Shown: positions 24,409-34,426 of the stretch, piece after piece
How positions within the stretch are numbered: position 1 is the stretch's first letter
How the letters are laid out: the number at the start of each line of letters is the position of its first letter
DNA from: Lamellibrachia satsuma
Lineage: Eukaryota > Annelida > Polychaeta > Sabellida > Siboglinidae
Direction of reading: 5' to 3'
Length of the DNA: 64,000 nt
NCBI GenBank assembly: GCA_033239005.1
Contig: BSQZ01000073.1
Span: forward strand, 2,643,501 to 2,707,500
Translations under genes and position numbers: made by a program
The notes under the pieces: model-generated
Seen by the model: the letters and a program-made list of their open reading frames with translations, nothing else
What the model was told of the DNA's origin: nothing
The model's database searches: none

Positions 24409-24717
24409 CTACATTTTTTCATAACAACGAATGTCTGTGCAAAGTCTGAGTATAATCGAGAATGTCGTTAAAGTATGATTTACATTAGCAACAAGCGCCA
24501 TAAATGTTACCTGTCAACTAGAAATACATGCTCGAATGCCAGAGATCTCTACATACATGTTCACGCGCAGATCTTCGAACACACCATAGCTATCATCAAC
24601 AGTGCCATGGGCGGATCCAGACCCTGAAAAACGGATGCTCATTTTCCCCAAAAACGGCACCAATTGACAGGACTTCTTGTTATCCATATTCCTATAGGAT
24701 ATATACGCACATACACA

Positions 24718-25007
24718 GCCCCTTCTTATAAGGCCACCCCTTCTGAAAGGTGCAATGGCCTTATAAGAGGGGTGGCCCTCGAGAGGAGTAAATTGTTATG
24801 CGAAAGCCAACATGACTAGTTGAGGAGGTGGCCTTTGGTGCGGAGGTGGCGTCTGGTGAGGAGGTGGCCTTTGGTGCGGAGGTAGCCTCTGGTGAGGAGG
24901 TGGCCTCTGGTGCGGAGGTGGCCTTTGGTGCGGAGGTGGCCTCTGGTGAGCAGGTGGCCTTTGGTGATGAGGTGGCCTCTTGTTATAGGGGCCATCCAAG
25001 AAGGGGC
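24718..25007. mobile_element. Possible small inverted-repeat element with an 18-bp internal array
   Basis: The left boundary GCCCCTTCTT (24718-24727) is repeated inverted as AAGAAGGGGC (24998-25007). A second inverted pair lies at the left: CTTATAAGGCCA (24724-24735) and TGGCCTTATAAG (24757-24768). Between them is the 18-bp array. No target duplication could be found beside the ends, so this may be a structured repeat rather than a MITE. Confidence 0.4.
24822..24985. repeat. 18-bp minisatellite GAGGTGGCCTCTGGTGCG, about 9 copies
   Basis: Units alternate GGCCTT/GGCCTC and GGTGCGG/GGTGAGG in a partly ordered way. Period 18 keeps frames open on both strands, giving HQRPPP-type and GAEVAS-type peptides; these are by-products. 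Confidence 0.93.
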
Positions 25008-25626
25008 CACTCTACGTATAAACTACATTAAATTGTACGTGCGATGTATTTATCAAATAGCATGAATAATCTACTTGTTTAAATATGTAAAATACTTAAC
25101 GAATTAATGTTTTTTTTATTCATACCACCACCTATTGTTATGATAATTTTAACTGGTGTGATCATATTGAATATAGCCACACCAGCAGGGTAGAGTTGTG
25201 CTAACACATGTGCATCACAGCGATGAACTCGTCGCGTCATGCTAACGTCCATCAACTCGGTGCGACTGACACCAATGCTGTGATCAAGTTTTCGAGCTTC
25301 CTTTGCCACCTTGGGAGAATTTAGAGAAGTTCGCGACTGCTGTAACTTATTAAATCAGGGAATAGACTATATCACTTTGCATTCCTTCGTGATGGATACA
25401 TTGCACATGTACTCGACGGCTTACACCACTTTTGTGGTCATTAGCCCGCTTCAAAGCAGCCACATTATTCGTCTTCCCGGCCATATTTACACACCACAGT
25501 ATGTTTGGTCAGCTTTCGGTTGTCCAAACCGAGCTGCTCGACCTTTTTTGGCGTTGGCTGCGCATGTAACTCCAGAGATCGAAACTCCAAGAATTCCTCA
25601 CGGATCTTCTGCTTTTCACATTTCAG

Positions 25627-25652
25627 GACACAGCATCGTTGATCGATTAAAA
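25627..25652 (+). CDS. Possible 26-nt microexon linking the two exon candidates
   Basis: An acceptor-like CTTTTCACATTTCAG ends at 25626, and a GTAATC donor-like site follows 25652. The 26-nt body would be entered in phase 1 and left in phase 0, exactly what is needed to join the 20586 exon to the 26496 exon (…T-G HSIVDRLK-M…). Only the phase match and splice-like sites support it, and microexons this small are hard to tell from chance. Confidence 0.15.
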
Positions 25653-25756
25653 GTAATCTACGAGCCTACGAGGCATATTACCCGCATATAGGATGATATA
25701 GAGCGTTATTGTTTTGTGTTGCCAAATTCTTCTCCAGAACCACATCGCCGTGATTC

Positions 25757-25885
25757 TCATGAGGTCATGGAGGTGGCTTCTCGTGAGGTCATGGAGGTGG
25801 CTTCTCGTGAGGTCATGGAGGTGGCTTCTCGTGAGGTCATGGATGTGGCTTCTCGTGAAGTCATGGAGGTGGCTTCTCATGGCGA
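25757..25885. repeat. 24-bp minisatellite GAGGTCATGGAGGTGGCTTC, 5 copies
   Basis: Five units, the fourth with GGATGTGG. Period 24 gives an open plus frame of SREVMEVA repeats from about 25716 to 25970. The frame has no splice signals or family match, so it is treated as a by-product. Confidence 0.92.
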
Positions 25886-26321
25886 TAGTCTGCGTTTTAC
25901 ATATATGGGATGCAGCTTTAGGCAATCGTCTTTCACACAGGTTTGCAGGCCTAACATAATGTGGGAGTAAATCAGAACGACTGGGTACACATTACGGTAA
26001 TGGGTCAATGTATGTACTTTGCGTGTTAGAAATGCCTTCAACTGAGGAACAAGTCCAGGAGGGAGCCACTTCGCTGTGTCTCGACAACTGGTTTTAAATT
26101 TACGAAAAAGTAATTAAGCAAATTATGATATTCTCCAAGTGTTCTAGAAATATTACCTGAACAATTTATTTAGCTCAAAACCACATTTTTAAACTGGGCT
26201 AGCTTAATTAACTTACTAATATTATGTCACTTCTCTTAATTTGCCATATTAAAATGTTTTACTTATTAGCTAATTGTCTGCCTTAGCTTTAAACTAACGT
26301 ATTTATTGTTTATGCATGACT

Positions 26322-26470
26322 CTGTGTGTTACAGTTAGAGCTCCTGTCTCGTCCACACTCTCGGTGTGTTACAGTTAGAGCCCCTGTCTATCACACACTG
26401 TTCGTGTGTTACAGTTACAGCCCCTGTCTCATCCACACTCTCCATCTGTTTGAATTAGAGCCCTGTATGT
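26322..26470 (+). repeat. 40-bp repeat (GTGTGTTACAGTTAGAG), 3.5 copies, sharing sequence with the adjacent exon candidate
   Basis: Copies start near 26324, 26364, 26404 and 26444. The repeat word at 26426-26448 (GTCTC, ATCCACACTCTCCATCTG) matches 26524-26546 inside the exon candidate at 21 of 23 positions. Part of that exon therefore comes from the same repeat, or the repeat copied the exon. Confidence 0.85.
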
Positions 26471-26495
26471 TGTAGTGCGCTGTCATCTCCTACAG

Positions 26496-26678
26496 ATGAA
26501 GGTGGCCACCATGATGCCGCCCAGTCTCGTCCACACTCTCCATCAGACCGTAGAAGACTGCAAGCAGTGTCAAACAGCCCTCGACAAGCTGACATATGGA
26601 ACGGAAACTGGCAGCTGCTCCCACGACGTCCCGACGTCTGTGGGTGCCGGGGACGAGTCCATGGTCACTGACCAGTAA
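26496..26678 (+). CDS. Candidate terminal exon with stop codon
   Basis: The acceptor CTGTCATCTCCTACAG ends at 26495. The exon then reads in phase 0 MKVATMMPPSLVHTLHQTVE, DCKQCQTALDKLTYGTET and GSCSHDVPTSVGAG to DESMVTDQ and a TAA. GC content and codon use are clearly higher than in the AT-rich flanks, as expected for coding DNA. An AATAAA at 27546 could end the transcript. The family is not recognised. The first part, VEDCKQCQTALDKL, is likely helical; the tail looks disordered. The SLVHTLHQ stretch overlaps a word shared with the intronic 40-bp repeat, which weakens the case somewhat. Confidence 0.5.
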   Translation: MKVATMMPPSLVHTLHQTVEDCKQCQTALDKLTYGTETGSCSHDVPTSVGAGDESMVTDQ

Positions 26679-26928
26679 ACCATCATCATTGTGGTTTCTG
26701 CAGTGTCGAGATAACACCGATAGTATGGGTTGTGCTAGATAACACCGATATTATGGGTTGTGCTATATTCAAATGTTGAAAGTAGTAGTTAGGCAAGAAA
26801 AAAGTATTCGTCTGACTCTGTCACCATTGTGTTTTTATTGTGTAAATTTAATACTTCTTGCACATAAATATACATCCACGTACAGATATTAGAACGTTGT
26901 ATAATGTTTCTGTTAAATGTAAAAGTAG

Positions 26929-27168
26929 CAGTACAGGACACGAAACGTAACTTACGGACAGTACAGGACACGAAACGTAACTTACGGACAGTACAGGACA
27001 CGAAACGTAACTTACGGACAGTACAGGACACGAAACGTAACTTACGGACAGTACAGGACACGAAACGTAACTTATGGACAGTACAGGACACGAAACGTAA
27101 CTTACGGACAGTACAGGACACGAAACGTAACTTAAGGGCAGTACAGGACACGAAACGTAACTTACGGA
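26929..27168. repeat. 30-bp minisatellite CAGTACAGGACACGAAACGT, 8 copies
   Basis: Eight near-identical units with single changes (TTATGGACA, TTAAGGGCA). Period 30 keeps a plus frame (VQDTKRNLRT repeats) and two minus frames open; these are by-products. If the gene ending at 26678 is real, this array lies in its 3' UTR or just downstream. Confidence 0.95.
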
Positions 27169-27545
27169 AAGCAACTTTTGTTTCCCGATTGAAGCATTCC
27201 CTTTCTGTGTTTGATGGATAAATATACCAATCAACAGTTTTGAGCGAACCTTGGCATGATTTATGCAGGACATTTACTTTATTTGTGTTCTGTAATACTT
27301 GAGAAAACATTGTGAAGCAGACCAAGACGTGTGCCCTCATTTCAGATGCCACGTGTGTCGCATTTTTGGAGGAAACAATCTGAACAAACAAGACAAAGCA
27401 ATTTGTGTAGCAACTGTTTTTATTTTATCTGTCAAGTAACAACCACACACCATCAAACTGATAAAGAACAAAACCCTTTGAAAAAAACTTACTTGGAAGA
27501 TATGCACTCCCTTTTTTGCCAAGTACTGTGAAAATGCACACAATT

Positions 27546-27551
27546 AATAAA
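27546..27551 (+). terminator. Possible polyadenylation signal AATAAA
   Basis: AATAAA in CAATTAATAAAAACTCCTTG, about 870 bp after the stop of the exon at 26678. In AT-rich DNA such hexamers occur by chance. Confidence 0.25.
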
Positions 27552-27633
27552 AACTCCTTGTATGCGTCATATATTTGTACTGCTTACACTATATTGTGCT
27601 TTGTGTTTGATATTTTACTTGTAAATGCAGCGT

Positions 27634-28197
27634 AGTGAACGTAGCGCGTCACCTTGCGGAAGTATCGCTGTGCAGTGAACGTAGCGCGTCACCTTGCGGA
27701 AGTATCGCTGTGCAGTGAACGTAGCGCGTCACCTTGCGGAAGTATCGCTGTGCAGTGAACGTAGCGCGTCACCTTGCGGAAGTATCGCTGTGCAGTGAAC
27801 GTAGCGCGTCACCTTGCGGAAGTATCGCTGTGCAGTGAACGTAGCGCGTCACCTTGCGGAAGTATCGCTGTGCAGTGAACGTAGCGCGTCACCTTGCGGA
27901 AGTATCGCTGTGCAGTGAACGTAGCGCGTCACCTTGCGGAAGTATCGCTGTGCAGTGAACGTAGCGCGTCACCTTGCGGAAGTATCGCTGTGCAGTGAAC
28001 GTAGCGCGTCACCTTGCGGAAGTATCGCTGTGCAGTGAACGTAGCGCGTCACCTTGCGGAAGTATCGCTGTGCAGTGAACGTAGCGCGTCACCTTGCGGA
28101 AGTATCGCTGTGCAGTGAACGTAGCGCGTCACCTTGCGGAAGTATCGCTGTGCAGTGAACGTACCGCGTCACCTTGCGGAAGTATCACTGTGCAGTG
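27634..28197. repeat. 40-bp CpG-rich minisatellite, 14 nearly perfect copies
   Basis: The unit reads CAGTGAACGTAGCGCGTCAC then CTTGCGGAAGTATCGCTGTG. It contains five CpGs, against none in the 58-bp satellite. Thirteen copies are identical as far as I can read; the last has GTACCGCG and TATCACTG. Such uniformity points to very recent expansion or gene conversion. Period 40 does not keep a frame, so no long frame arises. Confidence 0.97.
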
Positions 28198-29683
28198 GCA
28201 ATGATCACAGACGACTGTTGTCTTAATTGTTGTCATTGTCGGTCCTGCGAGTACACAGTGGAGCAATCATGGCGTCCTGTCTACACACGCCGGCCAGAAA
28301 TCCTCGCTCATCGCCTACTGTACTTCACTGTTCACGCACATCGAATTACAAATATGTAGCAATAAAATGTGAAGAATTTGTCTGCGTAGAGTTTGATATG
28401 CGCCCCTCATTGAACGTCCACCAATGTTGAATTATCGTGTGAGGTTTCGCAAACGACGACCATTTAAAAAGAACTGTTAGGTATTGTTTCTAATACAAAT
28501 GAAACTGCTATATTCGCACTCCGTTCTCTGCGTACACTGCCAGTGATAATGGTTAAACATTCGGTGAAACAATATTGTTAATTTTATTTATGAGATGTTA
28601 TTTTGCAATTATAATAATGATTACTACAATGCAGACCATCACCGATTGAACACATTATATCACTTTAAAAGTTTATATGTCGTAAAATATCAAACATCAA
28701 GCCAGTATTTTGACAGCACTTATATAAAGTACGAGTTAATGTTTTCGTGACAAATAATTCGTTATGCAACAGCGACACAGGTGTAAACAAGTAACGCAGC
28801 GAAATGTGTAATTTGAAGGGTTGACAAGTAATAATTGTCGTGGCTACAGTAAATAGCAAGTGCGGTTTCTGCGGCGTCTATGGCGAGAACCCTAGGGGCG
28901 TTCACAGGCACCGCTAATAAACATATTATGTTCTCCAAATGTAATTTGTTTAGTGACTCGAAGAACGAAGCCATTGCTTCAGGTGACGGTCCGACGACTC
29001 CATACGTTGCTGCCATGTGTCTTTGTGACTGCACTCTGTGGTGTCGAGGCGCGGTCTCCCGAAAGCAGCCACTGCCACCGCAAGTACGTCGGGCGCTGTC
29101 GGTAGTCATTAAAGTGACCGTTGGCTCGAGTATCTGATTGCGCCGACGGCCGGGAGTCGACGGCAGGTGAACGTTGATGGCGTGTTTACGGTCGCCCCTG
29201 GACAAGACCACACAGGCAGTGCAGGTGGAATAGTCACTCGACTCGATTCTCACTGCCACAGACGATCACAGGCAGTTTTATGACTCGCCGCAGAATATGT
29301 GCACGTCCCACGCTGGCCGGCGCGTTGCAGTCGAGTCGACTGCTACAAGCGTTATTGCCGGCAAGTTCCTTGCATGCCCTAAGATCCCACTGTTAATACT
29401 GTTTGACTGTGGACCGTATGTCGTGGTCTGGTAATATAGTCCAGTGGATGCGTGCGTTCGTGCGGGGTCTCTGTATAGCGTATGCATGTTTGTATAATAT
29501 TTACCATGTGTACTGCCATACACGATCTCTACCCCGTAATAAAGCAAACACTGGGAACGCACGTCACCGTTCCTCAGCACCAGCCTTCTTTTCCCAACAT
29601 GTATCATTGCAAAAAAAATAAAATCGGCCGTCAATGGCGTGTGTCTGTCGACGAGCTACGGCAGCCGAACGGTGCACGGCGAT
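28198..29683. other. Mostly unique DNA with a CpG-rich island at about 28850-29350
   Basis: 28.2-28.85 kb is AT-rich; from about 28850 the DNA becomes clearly CpG-rich. A 165-codon minus frame (29259-28762) and an 85-codon plus frame (28880-29137) overlap here. Neither has a recognised domain, and each may be chance in GC-rich DNA. The island could be a promoter or enhancer; that is inference only. A good Kozak-like ATCATGGCG lies at 28267 but its frame is short. Confidence 0.35.
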
Positions 29684-30161
29684 GTAGATAGACGCGGGGA
29701 CCGGACACTACGGGGTTATGTAGATAGACGCGGGGACCGGGCACAACGGGGTTATGTAGATAGACGCGGGGACCTGGCACTACGGGGTTATGTAGACAGA
29801 CGCGGGGACCGGGCACTACGGGGTTATGTAGATAGACGCGGGGACCGGGCACTACGGGGTTATGTAGATAGACGCGGGGACCGGACATTACGGGGTTATG
29901 TAGATAGACGCGGGGACCGGACACTACGGGGTTATGTAGATAGACGCGGGGACCGGACACTACGGGGTTATGTAGATAGACGCGGGGATCGGACACTACG
30001 GGGTTATGTAGATAGACGCGGGGACCGGACACTACGGGGTTATGTAGATAGACGCGGGGACCGGGCACTACGGGGTTATGTAGACAGACGCGGGGACCGG
30101 GCACTACGGGGTTATGTAGATAGACGCGGGGACCGGGCACTACGGGGTTATGTAGATAGAC
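29684..30161. repeat. 36-bp minisatellite GTAGATAGACGCGGGGACCG, 13 copies
   Basis: Units are 36 bp with CGGGCACTACGGGGTTAT as the second half; changes are mostly GGGCAC/GGACAC and GATAGAC/GACAGAC. Period 36 gives a 239-residue plus frame of GYVDRRGDRALR-type 12-residue repeats and a 169-residue minus frame. The plus frame is long and arginine/aspartate-rich but has no splice or start context, so it is treated as a by-product. Confidence 0.95.
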
Positions 30162-30462
30162 AGTGGAACATCGCCTGTGTGACCACGCACCTACGGGGTT
30201 CTTTCGTTACAGCAAAGGACGCGTTGTTGATACACGACAAGTGTCGTATTGTGTGTTCTCTTTGTTCGTCCTGTCATCGAGAGATTGTGAGTTCGGTGCG
30301 TTCGGTGTCACCGTCGTCATTGTGTCGAGTGGAGACGTCGAGGGGTGACGCGTGTTGATGTCTCAGATTGTTGTCTTTCTTGTCTCAATCGTCTTCATGA
30401 TATCTGCACAAACAAAAACACAATACGACACATGAGTCAGAGAGTTTGTGTCATCATTATGT

Positions 30463-31072
30463 AGGACATATAATATGATAGCGCGACCAAGACTACAGTA
30501 TGGCTGTGTACCACGGATTCCCAGCGTGTATAAGGAAGGTCGCCTTGCTCCACCAACCGAACTTATTCATCTGTTGATAAACCACGTTTTAGTTGCACGT
30601 GTATACTCACTGCAATATTTTAAAATTAAATTATTGTAATGTTCACGCATCAAAGCGTGCCACATATTTCTTATCAGCGCTCTTTTGAATAAATAGACGG
30701 AATATTGAAGACATAATATTTCGTGAGATATTGCGCAATTCCGATTACTTCAAATCTGACCATCTGTTCCACTCAGCATAACGAGTGTAAGGCATAAACC
30801 AACACGCAGCAGAAATAATATTATTGGTAGTTGTGTGTAGAAAATGCAACAACTATGATGCGCGAAGAGATAAGTATGGAGTAAACGTGTGTAGTAATAC
30901 ATCCTCTATGTTCAAACGTTTCTGCACTGAGCGTCCCCGGTCTTTCAACGTTGCTTGACGGCGGAAGCTCTGGGTAGAAAGCTCACGTATCAACGGTCGG
31001 ACTCTCGATAAGCCAATAGCTTCATTGTCCACTTGCCGTAGAACTTCTATTTTGGATGGTAATCTTGTTAAA
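30463..31072 (+). mobile_element. Scattered remnants of the second LINE family
   Basis: At 30463-30535 a frame reads YNMIARPRLQYGCV and PSVYKEGRL, the RT C-terminal motif usually seen as RPHLEY/KKDID. At about 31000-31072 the DNA has GGACTCTCGATAAGCCAAT and ends GGTAATCTTGTTAAAC, matching the 3' tails at 49.9 and 52.1 kb. The 465 bp between them contains nothing recognisable, so these may be parts of one heavily decayed copy or two copies. Confidence 0.6.
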
Positions 31073-31615
31073 CAGTGAGTGTAGTCCTCCGCTCTAGCCG
31101 CAGGTCAAAGGTCGAGGTGGTATCAATGTTTCTTCTTGACCAATAAAAATGCACACTAGTTCCACCAGCGACAACAATAATGTGCAATGACGTGTATGCA
31201 CCCTTTTACCATTGAAAATGCTTTTTTACCTCCCCCAGTCAACTGCCCATTTAGGGATAATAGTGCCTTTCGACCTCCCCCAATACATTGCCCTTTTATG
31301 GCCAATTGTGCCCTTTTAACCATTCAAAGTGCGTTTTTTTTGTCGGCAGTAAATTTTATGAAATATTGTTCTATTTGTAACAACTGAACGTGTCATCTCT
31401 GGATCTTGCAACCAGCAGATATTCATAAAAACTTCCTGACAAAAACACCCGGGATCGGGACACAAGGCTGATGAGACAAGCCGGGAACAAACCAGTTTGT
31501 AGGTCAGACTGTTTGACGGGCTGGTCATGACAAGTAAGTGGGCGCCATTCATTTGGGAGTTAATTATGTTGAGTATGAAGCATTACTGCTGTTCGATATG
31601 CTGTCTATGCATGCA
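31073..31615. other. Unique DNA with short T-rich duplicated words
   Basis: Diverged repeats of TGCCCTTTT...CCTCCCCC around 31187-31330; no gene seen. Confidence 0.5.
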
Positions 31616-32105
31616 TCCTGCAAGCATCAGCAGGTATCTACGTCCTGCAAGCATCAGCAGGTGTCTACTTCCTACAAGCACCAGCAGGTGTCTACGTCCT
31701 ACAAGCACCAGCAGGTGTCTACGTCCTACAAGCACCAGCAGGCGTCTACGTCCTACAAGAACCAAAAGGTGTCTACGTCCTACAAGCACCAGCAGGTGTC
31801 TACGTCCTACAAGCACCAGCAGGTGTCTACGTCCTACAAGCACCAGCAGGTGTCTACGTCCTACAAGCACCAGCAGGTGTCTACGTCCTACAAGCACCAG
31901 CAGGTGTCTACGTCCTACAAGCACCAGCAGGTATCTACGTCCTACAAGCACCAGCAGGTATCTACGTCATACAAGCACCAGCAGGTGTCTACGTCCTACA
32001 AGCACCAGCAGGTGTCTACGTCCTACAAGCACCAGCAGGTGTCTACGTCCTACAATCACCAGCAGGTGTCTACGTCCTACAAGCACCAGCAGGTGTCTAC
32101 GTCAT
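31616..32105. repeat. 27-bp minisatellite AAGCACCAGCAGGTGTCTAC, 18 copies
   Basis: Units are 27 bp, nearly identical, with GCATCAG at the first two. Period 27 opens three frames: LRPTSTSRC and YKHQQVSTS on plus and LVGRRHLLV on minus. All are equally open, which argues that none is a gene. Each unit contains CACCAGCAGGTG, which is nearly self-complementary. Confidence 0.95.
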
Positions 32106-32337
32106 GCACTGTATAGGGGAAGGCAGTGTATGTGAGCTAAAAGTATGTTGTTTGACGTTATTTGAAACTTGGTAATTGCGATTAATGTCTGCTGGTGTGT
32201 AAACTACAAACGCACGTGACCAGACTGTGACCAGACTGTGCACTTACAAATGGTTTAACTATGCACAGAAAAGAAATTTAGTTACATCATTTCGCGCGTT
32301 AATGATAAGTTAATTAAATAAGCTTAATTGTCGAAAC

Positions 32338-32476
32338 GGGGCTAGATGAGCCACACAAGACCCAAGGTAGGGTTAGTTGAACCAACGAAGTGCCAAGGGA
32401 GGGTTAATTGAGCCACACAAGACCCAAGGGAGGGTTAGTTGTGCCACCCAAGACCCAAGGGAGGGTTAGTTGAGCA
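32338..32476. repeat. 31-33-bp repeat (GACCCAAGGGAGGGTTAGTT), 4 copies
   Basis: Units carry GAGCCACACAAGACCCAAGG and GAGGGTTAGTTGAGCC. The array opens with GGGGCTAGATGAGCCACA. A related inverted pair lies downstream: TGGCTCAACT (32798-32807) and AGTTGAGCCA (32826-32835). Together 32.33-32.86 kb may be a small palindromic element of unknown type. Confidence 0.75.
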
Positions 32477-32715
32477 GCAGTTAAAGAACGAAGACGAGTG
32501 TTCTTTACCCCAAAATACATCAAGGAATTAATTTTTTTCCGAGCAAATTGGGACATCGCATAGCTACATATTAGCAATGAGTTACATTGGTTGCGATAGG
32601 CCTATAAGTCTATATTAATTAAGTGTGTCGACTTATTAATTAAGCGCGTAGACTTGTCAGAGACGTGTTGTACCCATTTGGTAGATGTGTTGGCTGAGTT
32701 GTTATGAATTCTTTG

Positions 32716-32775
32716 TACAAGGCATACGTAAAGTATACATATAAAGTATACATATAAAGTATACAAATAAAGCAT
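32716..32775. repeat. 12-13-bp repeat AAAGTATACATAT, 3-4 copies
   Basis: Short AT-rich tandem copies between the two halves of the TTAGTTGAGCC-containing region. Confidence 0.8.
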
Positions 32776-33081
32776 TTACGCAACTTACGCTGCACTGTGG
32801 CTCAACTGATCCCATGCCAAGTGTTAGTTGAGCCAACTTACCAACCCTATTTGTATAAGTTATATATACTTATCTTTGCATGTTAGATATATTATTTTGA
32901 ACCAGTGTGTCGCTATATAAAATTATATACTAATAACAATAGTTTATGTGAGTAAAAATAATTTTGACTTATGACTATGATTGCGCCGTAGACATCAAAC
33001 AGAATGAAAAATGGCTCAAGTAACACTGCCTCCCCTTATATTCACCGTTGACCTTTGTGCATGTTCATCGTCAGTCGCTAT

Positions 33082-33125
33082 AAAGGTGTGCGTGTGCGTG
33101 TGCGTGTGCGTGTGCGTGCGTCTGC
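33082..33125. repeat. (GTGTGC)n microsatellite
   Basis: About six units, degenerate at the right end. Confidence 0.9.
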
Positions 33126-33239
33126 GTTCAACTTGAACAAGTGTGTCGCGTTTGTGTATCCTTAAACTGTTTTGTCCAGTTATCAAAACATTTCTGCAGT
33201 TGGAATGACTGTTATCCGTTTGTACTGACGCCTACAGTC

Positions 33240-33620
33240 AATCACCTGATCCGGCCGTCTCCAGCCGCGATGTGTTGGGTGGTCGCCGCGCGAATGAAAC
33301 CCTAGTCTCCGCCTCGGTTGTAGGTGATGTCTTCATTTCACGGCGACGATAACACAATCCTAATTGCAGGCCGGGCTCCGTCCCTCGGCCGCAGTGCGAC
33401 AATTAGTCTGGCCGGGAACTGTGCCGGGGCGGCCGTGGATCTGGGCGGTCTGGGACCGTGGGACGGTGTCACCTCAAAGTCATCGCCGACCGCCAGCTCG
33501 GTTGCGCTCGACGATTCCGATTGGATTCCGCGGTCGGGGTAATTACAGGCGCGTCGACAGGCAAACCCCCTATACCAATGGGCGTGTAACCTTCCGCTGG
33601 GAAAGGGTACGATACAAACG
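33240..33620. promoter_or_regulatory. CpG- and GC-rich island, candidate regulatory element
   Basis: This stretch is strikingly GC/CpG-rich against AT-rich neighbours, with CCGGCCGTC, GGGGCGGCCG and CCGCGGTCGGGG. It ends in GGGGTAATTACAGGCGCG, where TAATTA is a homeodomain core site. Overlapping frames (33324-33542 and 33364-33669, plus) have no recognised domain. It may be a CpG-island promoter, a conserved non-coding element or an unrecognised exon. Conservation could not be tested. Confidence 0.3.
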
Positions 33621-33900
33621 AAAAGGGGTGATTATCGTTGTTGATGAGAGTGTATTTAGACGTCGCTAATTTCGTTATTATCAGCAGTCTGTGGTTAGAG
33701 ACATCGCACCTGCGGAATCTGGTTTGTCTTGGTCGCGCTCAGACGGGATGCCACACAGACGGCGGGGGGGGGGGGAGCTATGACGGGGCAGTTGGCCAGA
33801 TACATAACGTGGTGGCAGTATTACACTACTTTACACCAACCGTTGTGTAACCGACAGTTGACAGTGTGGACTTCATAAATCTCCTGCTTCTCTCGAAACG

Positions 33901-34066
33901 TGCTATGACACCTAGATTAAACGTCAACGTGACGACACGACGTTATGACACCTAGGTTAAACGTCAACGTGACGACACGACGTTATGACACCTAAGTTAA
34001 ACGTCAACGTGACGACACGACGTTATGACACCTAGGTTAAACGTCAACGTGACGTCACGACGTTAT
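33901..34066. repeat. 40-bp minisatellite with ACGTCA/TGACG words, 4 copies
   Basis: Unit CGTTATGACACCTAGGTTAA then ACGTCAACGTGACGACACGA. The last copy reads GTGACGTCACG, a perfect TGACGTCA CRE palindrome made by one A-to-T change. The unit is unrelated to the 40-bp array at 27.6 kb. Confidence 0.93.
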
Positions 34067-34426
34067 GAGCAATCCGCCCCCACGTCGCACTTTTTTGCCA
34101 ATGTTGTCATAATTCCTGTTTTTCATTCTTTTTTAAATGCACTCCTGTGTGAACCAAGACCAGTGTCTCCCATTTTTAGCCACATAAATCATAATCGTCA
34201 GCTTTTAGAGCTGTTTCAGTTGTTTTGCTCTATCAAAATTTATATAGTATGCACCAAAAAAGGTTTGTTTGACACAAACATGTAATGGATAAACAGAAAG
34301 ACACTGCTTTCATTTACCCAGTGCAAAAAGCACATTGAGACAAATACCATAGTCTTGACACCGAATTCAGGCCAACATTAACTGTGACTGCCAGCGTTTT
34401 GAGCTGAAGCCAACTAAGGAGCTGAT
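34067..34426. other. Unique AT-rich DNA, no gene
   Basis: Nothing recognised; the 34025-34285 frame has no features. Confidence 0.5.

Noticed and set aside
24718..25007. Calling the GCCCCTTCTT-bounded block a defined MITE
   Set aside because: Inverted ends are present but no target duplication was found, so it is kept only as a possible element at low confidence.
27634..28197. Regular 40-bp repeats considered as a CRISPR-like array
   Set aside because: There are no unique spacers; units are contiguous and identical, and the genome is eukaryotic.
28762..29259. 165-codon minus frame in CpG-rich DNA, with a protein-like stretch MAATYGVVGPSPEAM
   Set aside because: No clear splice sites or family; GC-rich DNA gives longer chance frames, and an overlapping plus frame is also open.
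29639..30358. 239-codon plus frame with GYVDRRGDRALR repeats
   Set aside because: Period 36 minisatellite; the minus strand is also open and the non-repeat tail has no recognisable domain.
31527..32135. 202- and 192-codon plus frames over the 27-bp array
   Set aside because: Two plus frames and one minus frame are equally open, as expected of a period divisible by three.
33681..33745. tRNA/SINE-like word GTGGTTAGAGACATCGCACC
   Set aside because: The A-box side is suggestive but no B box follows at tRNA spacing.
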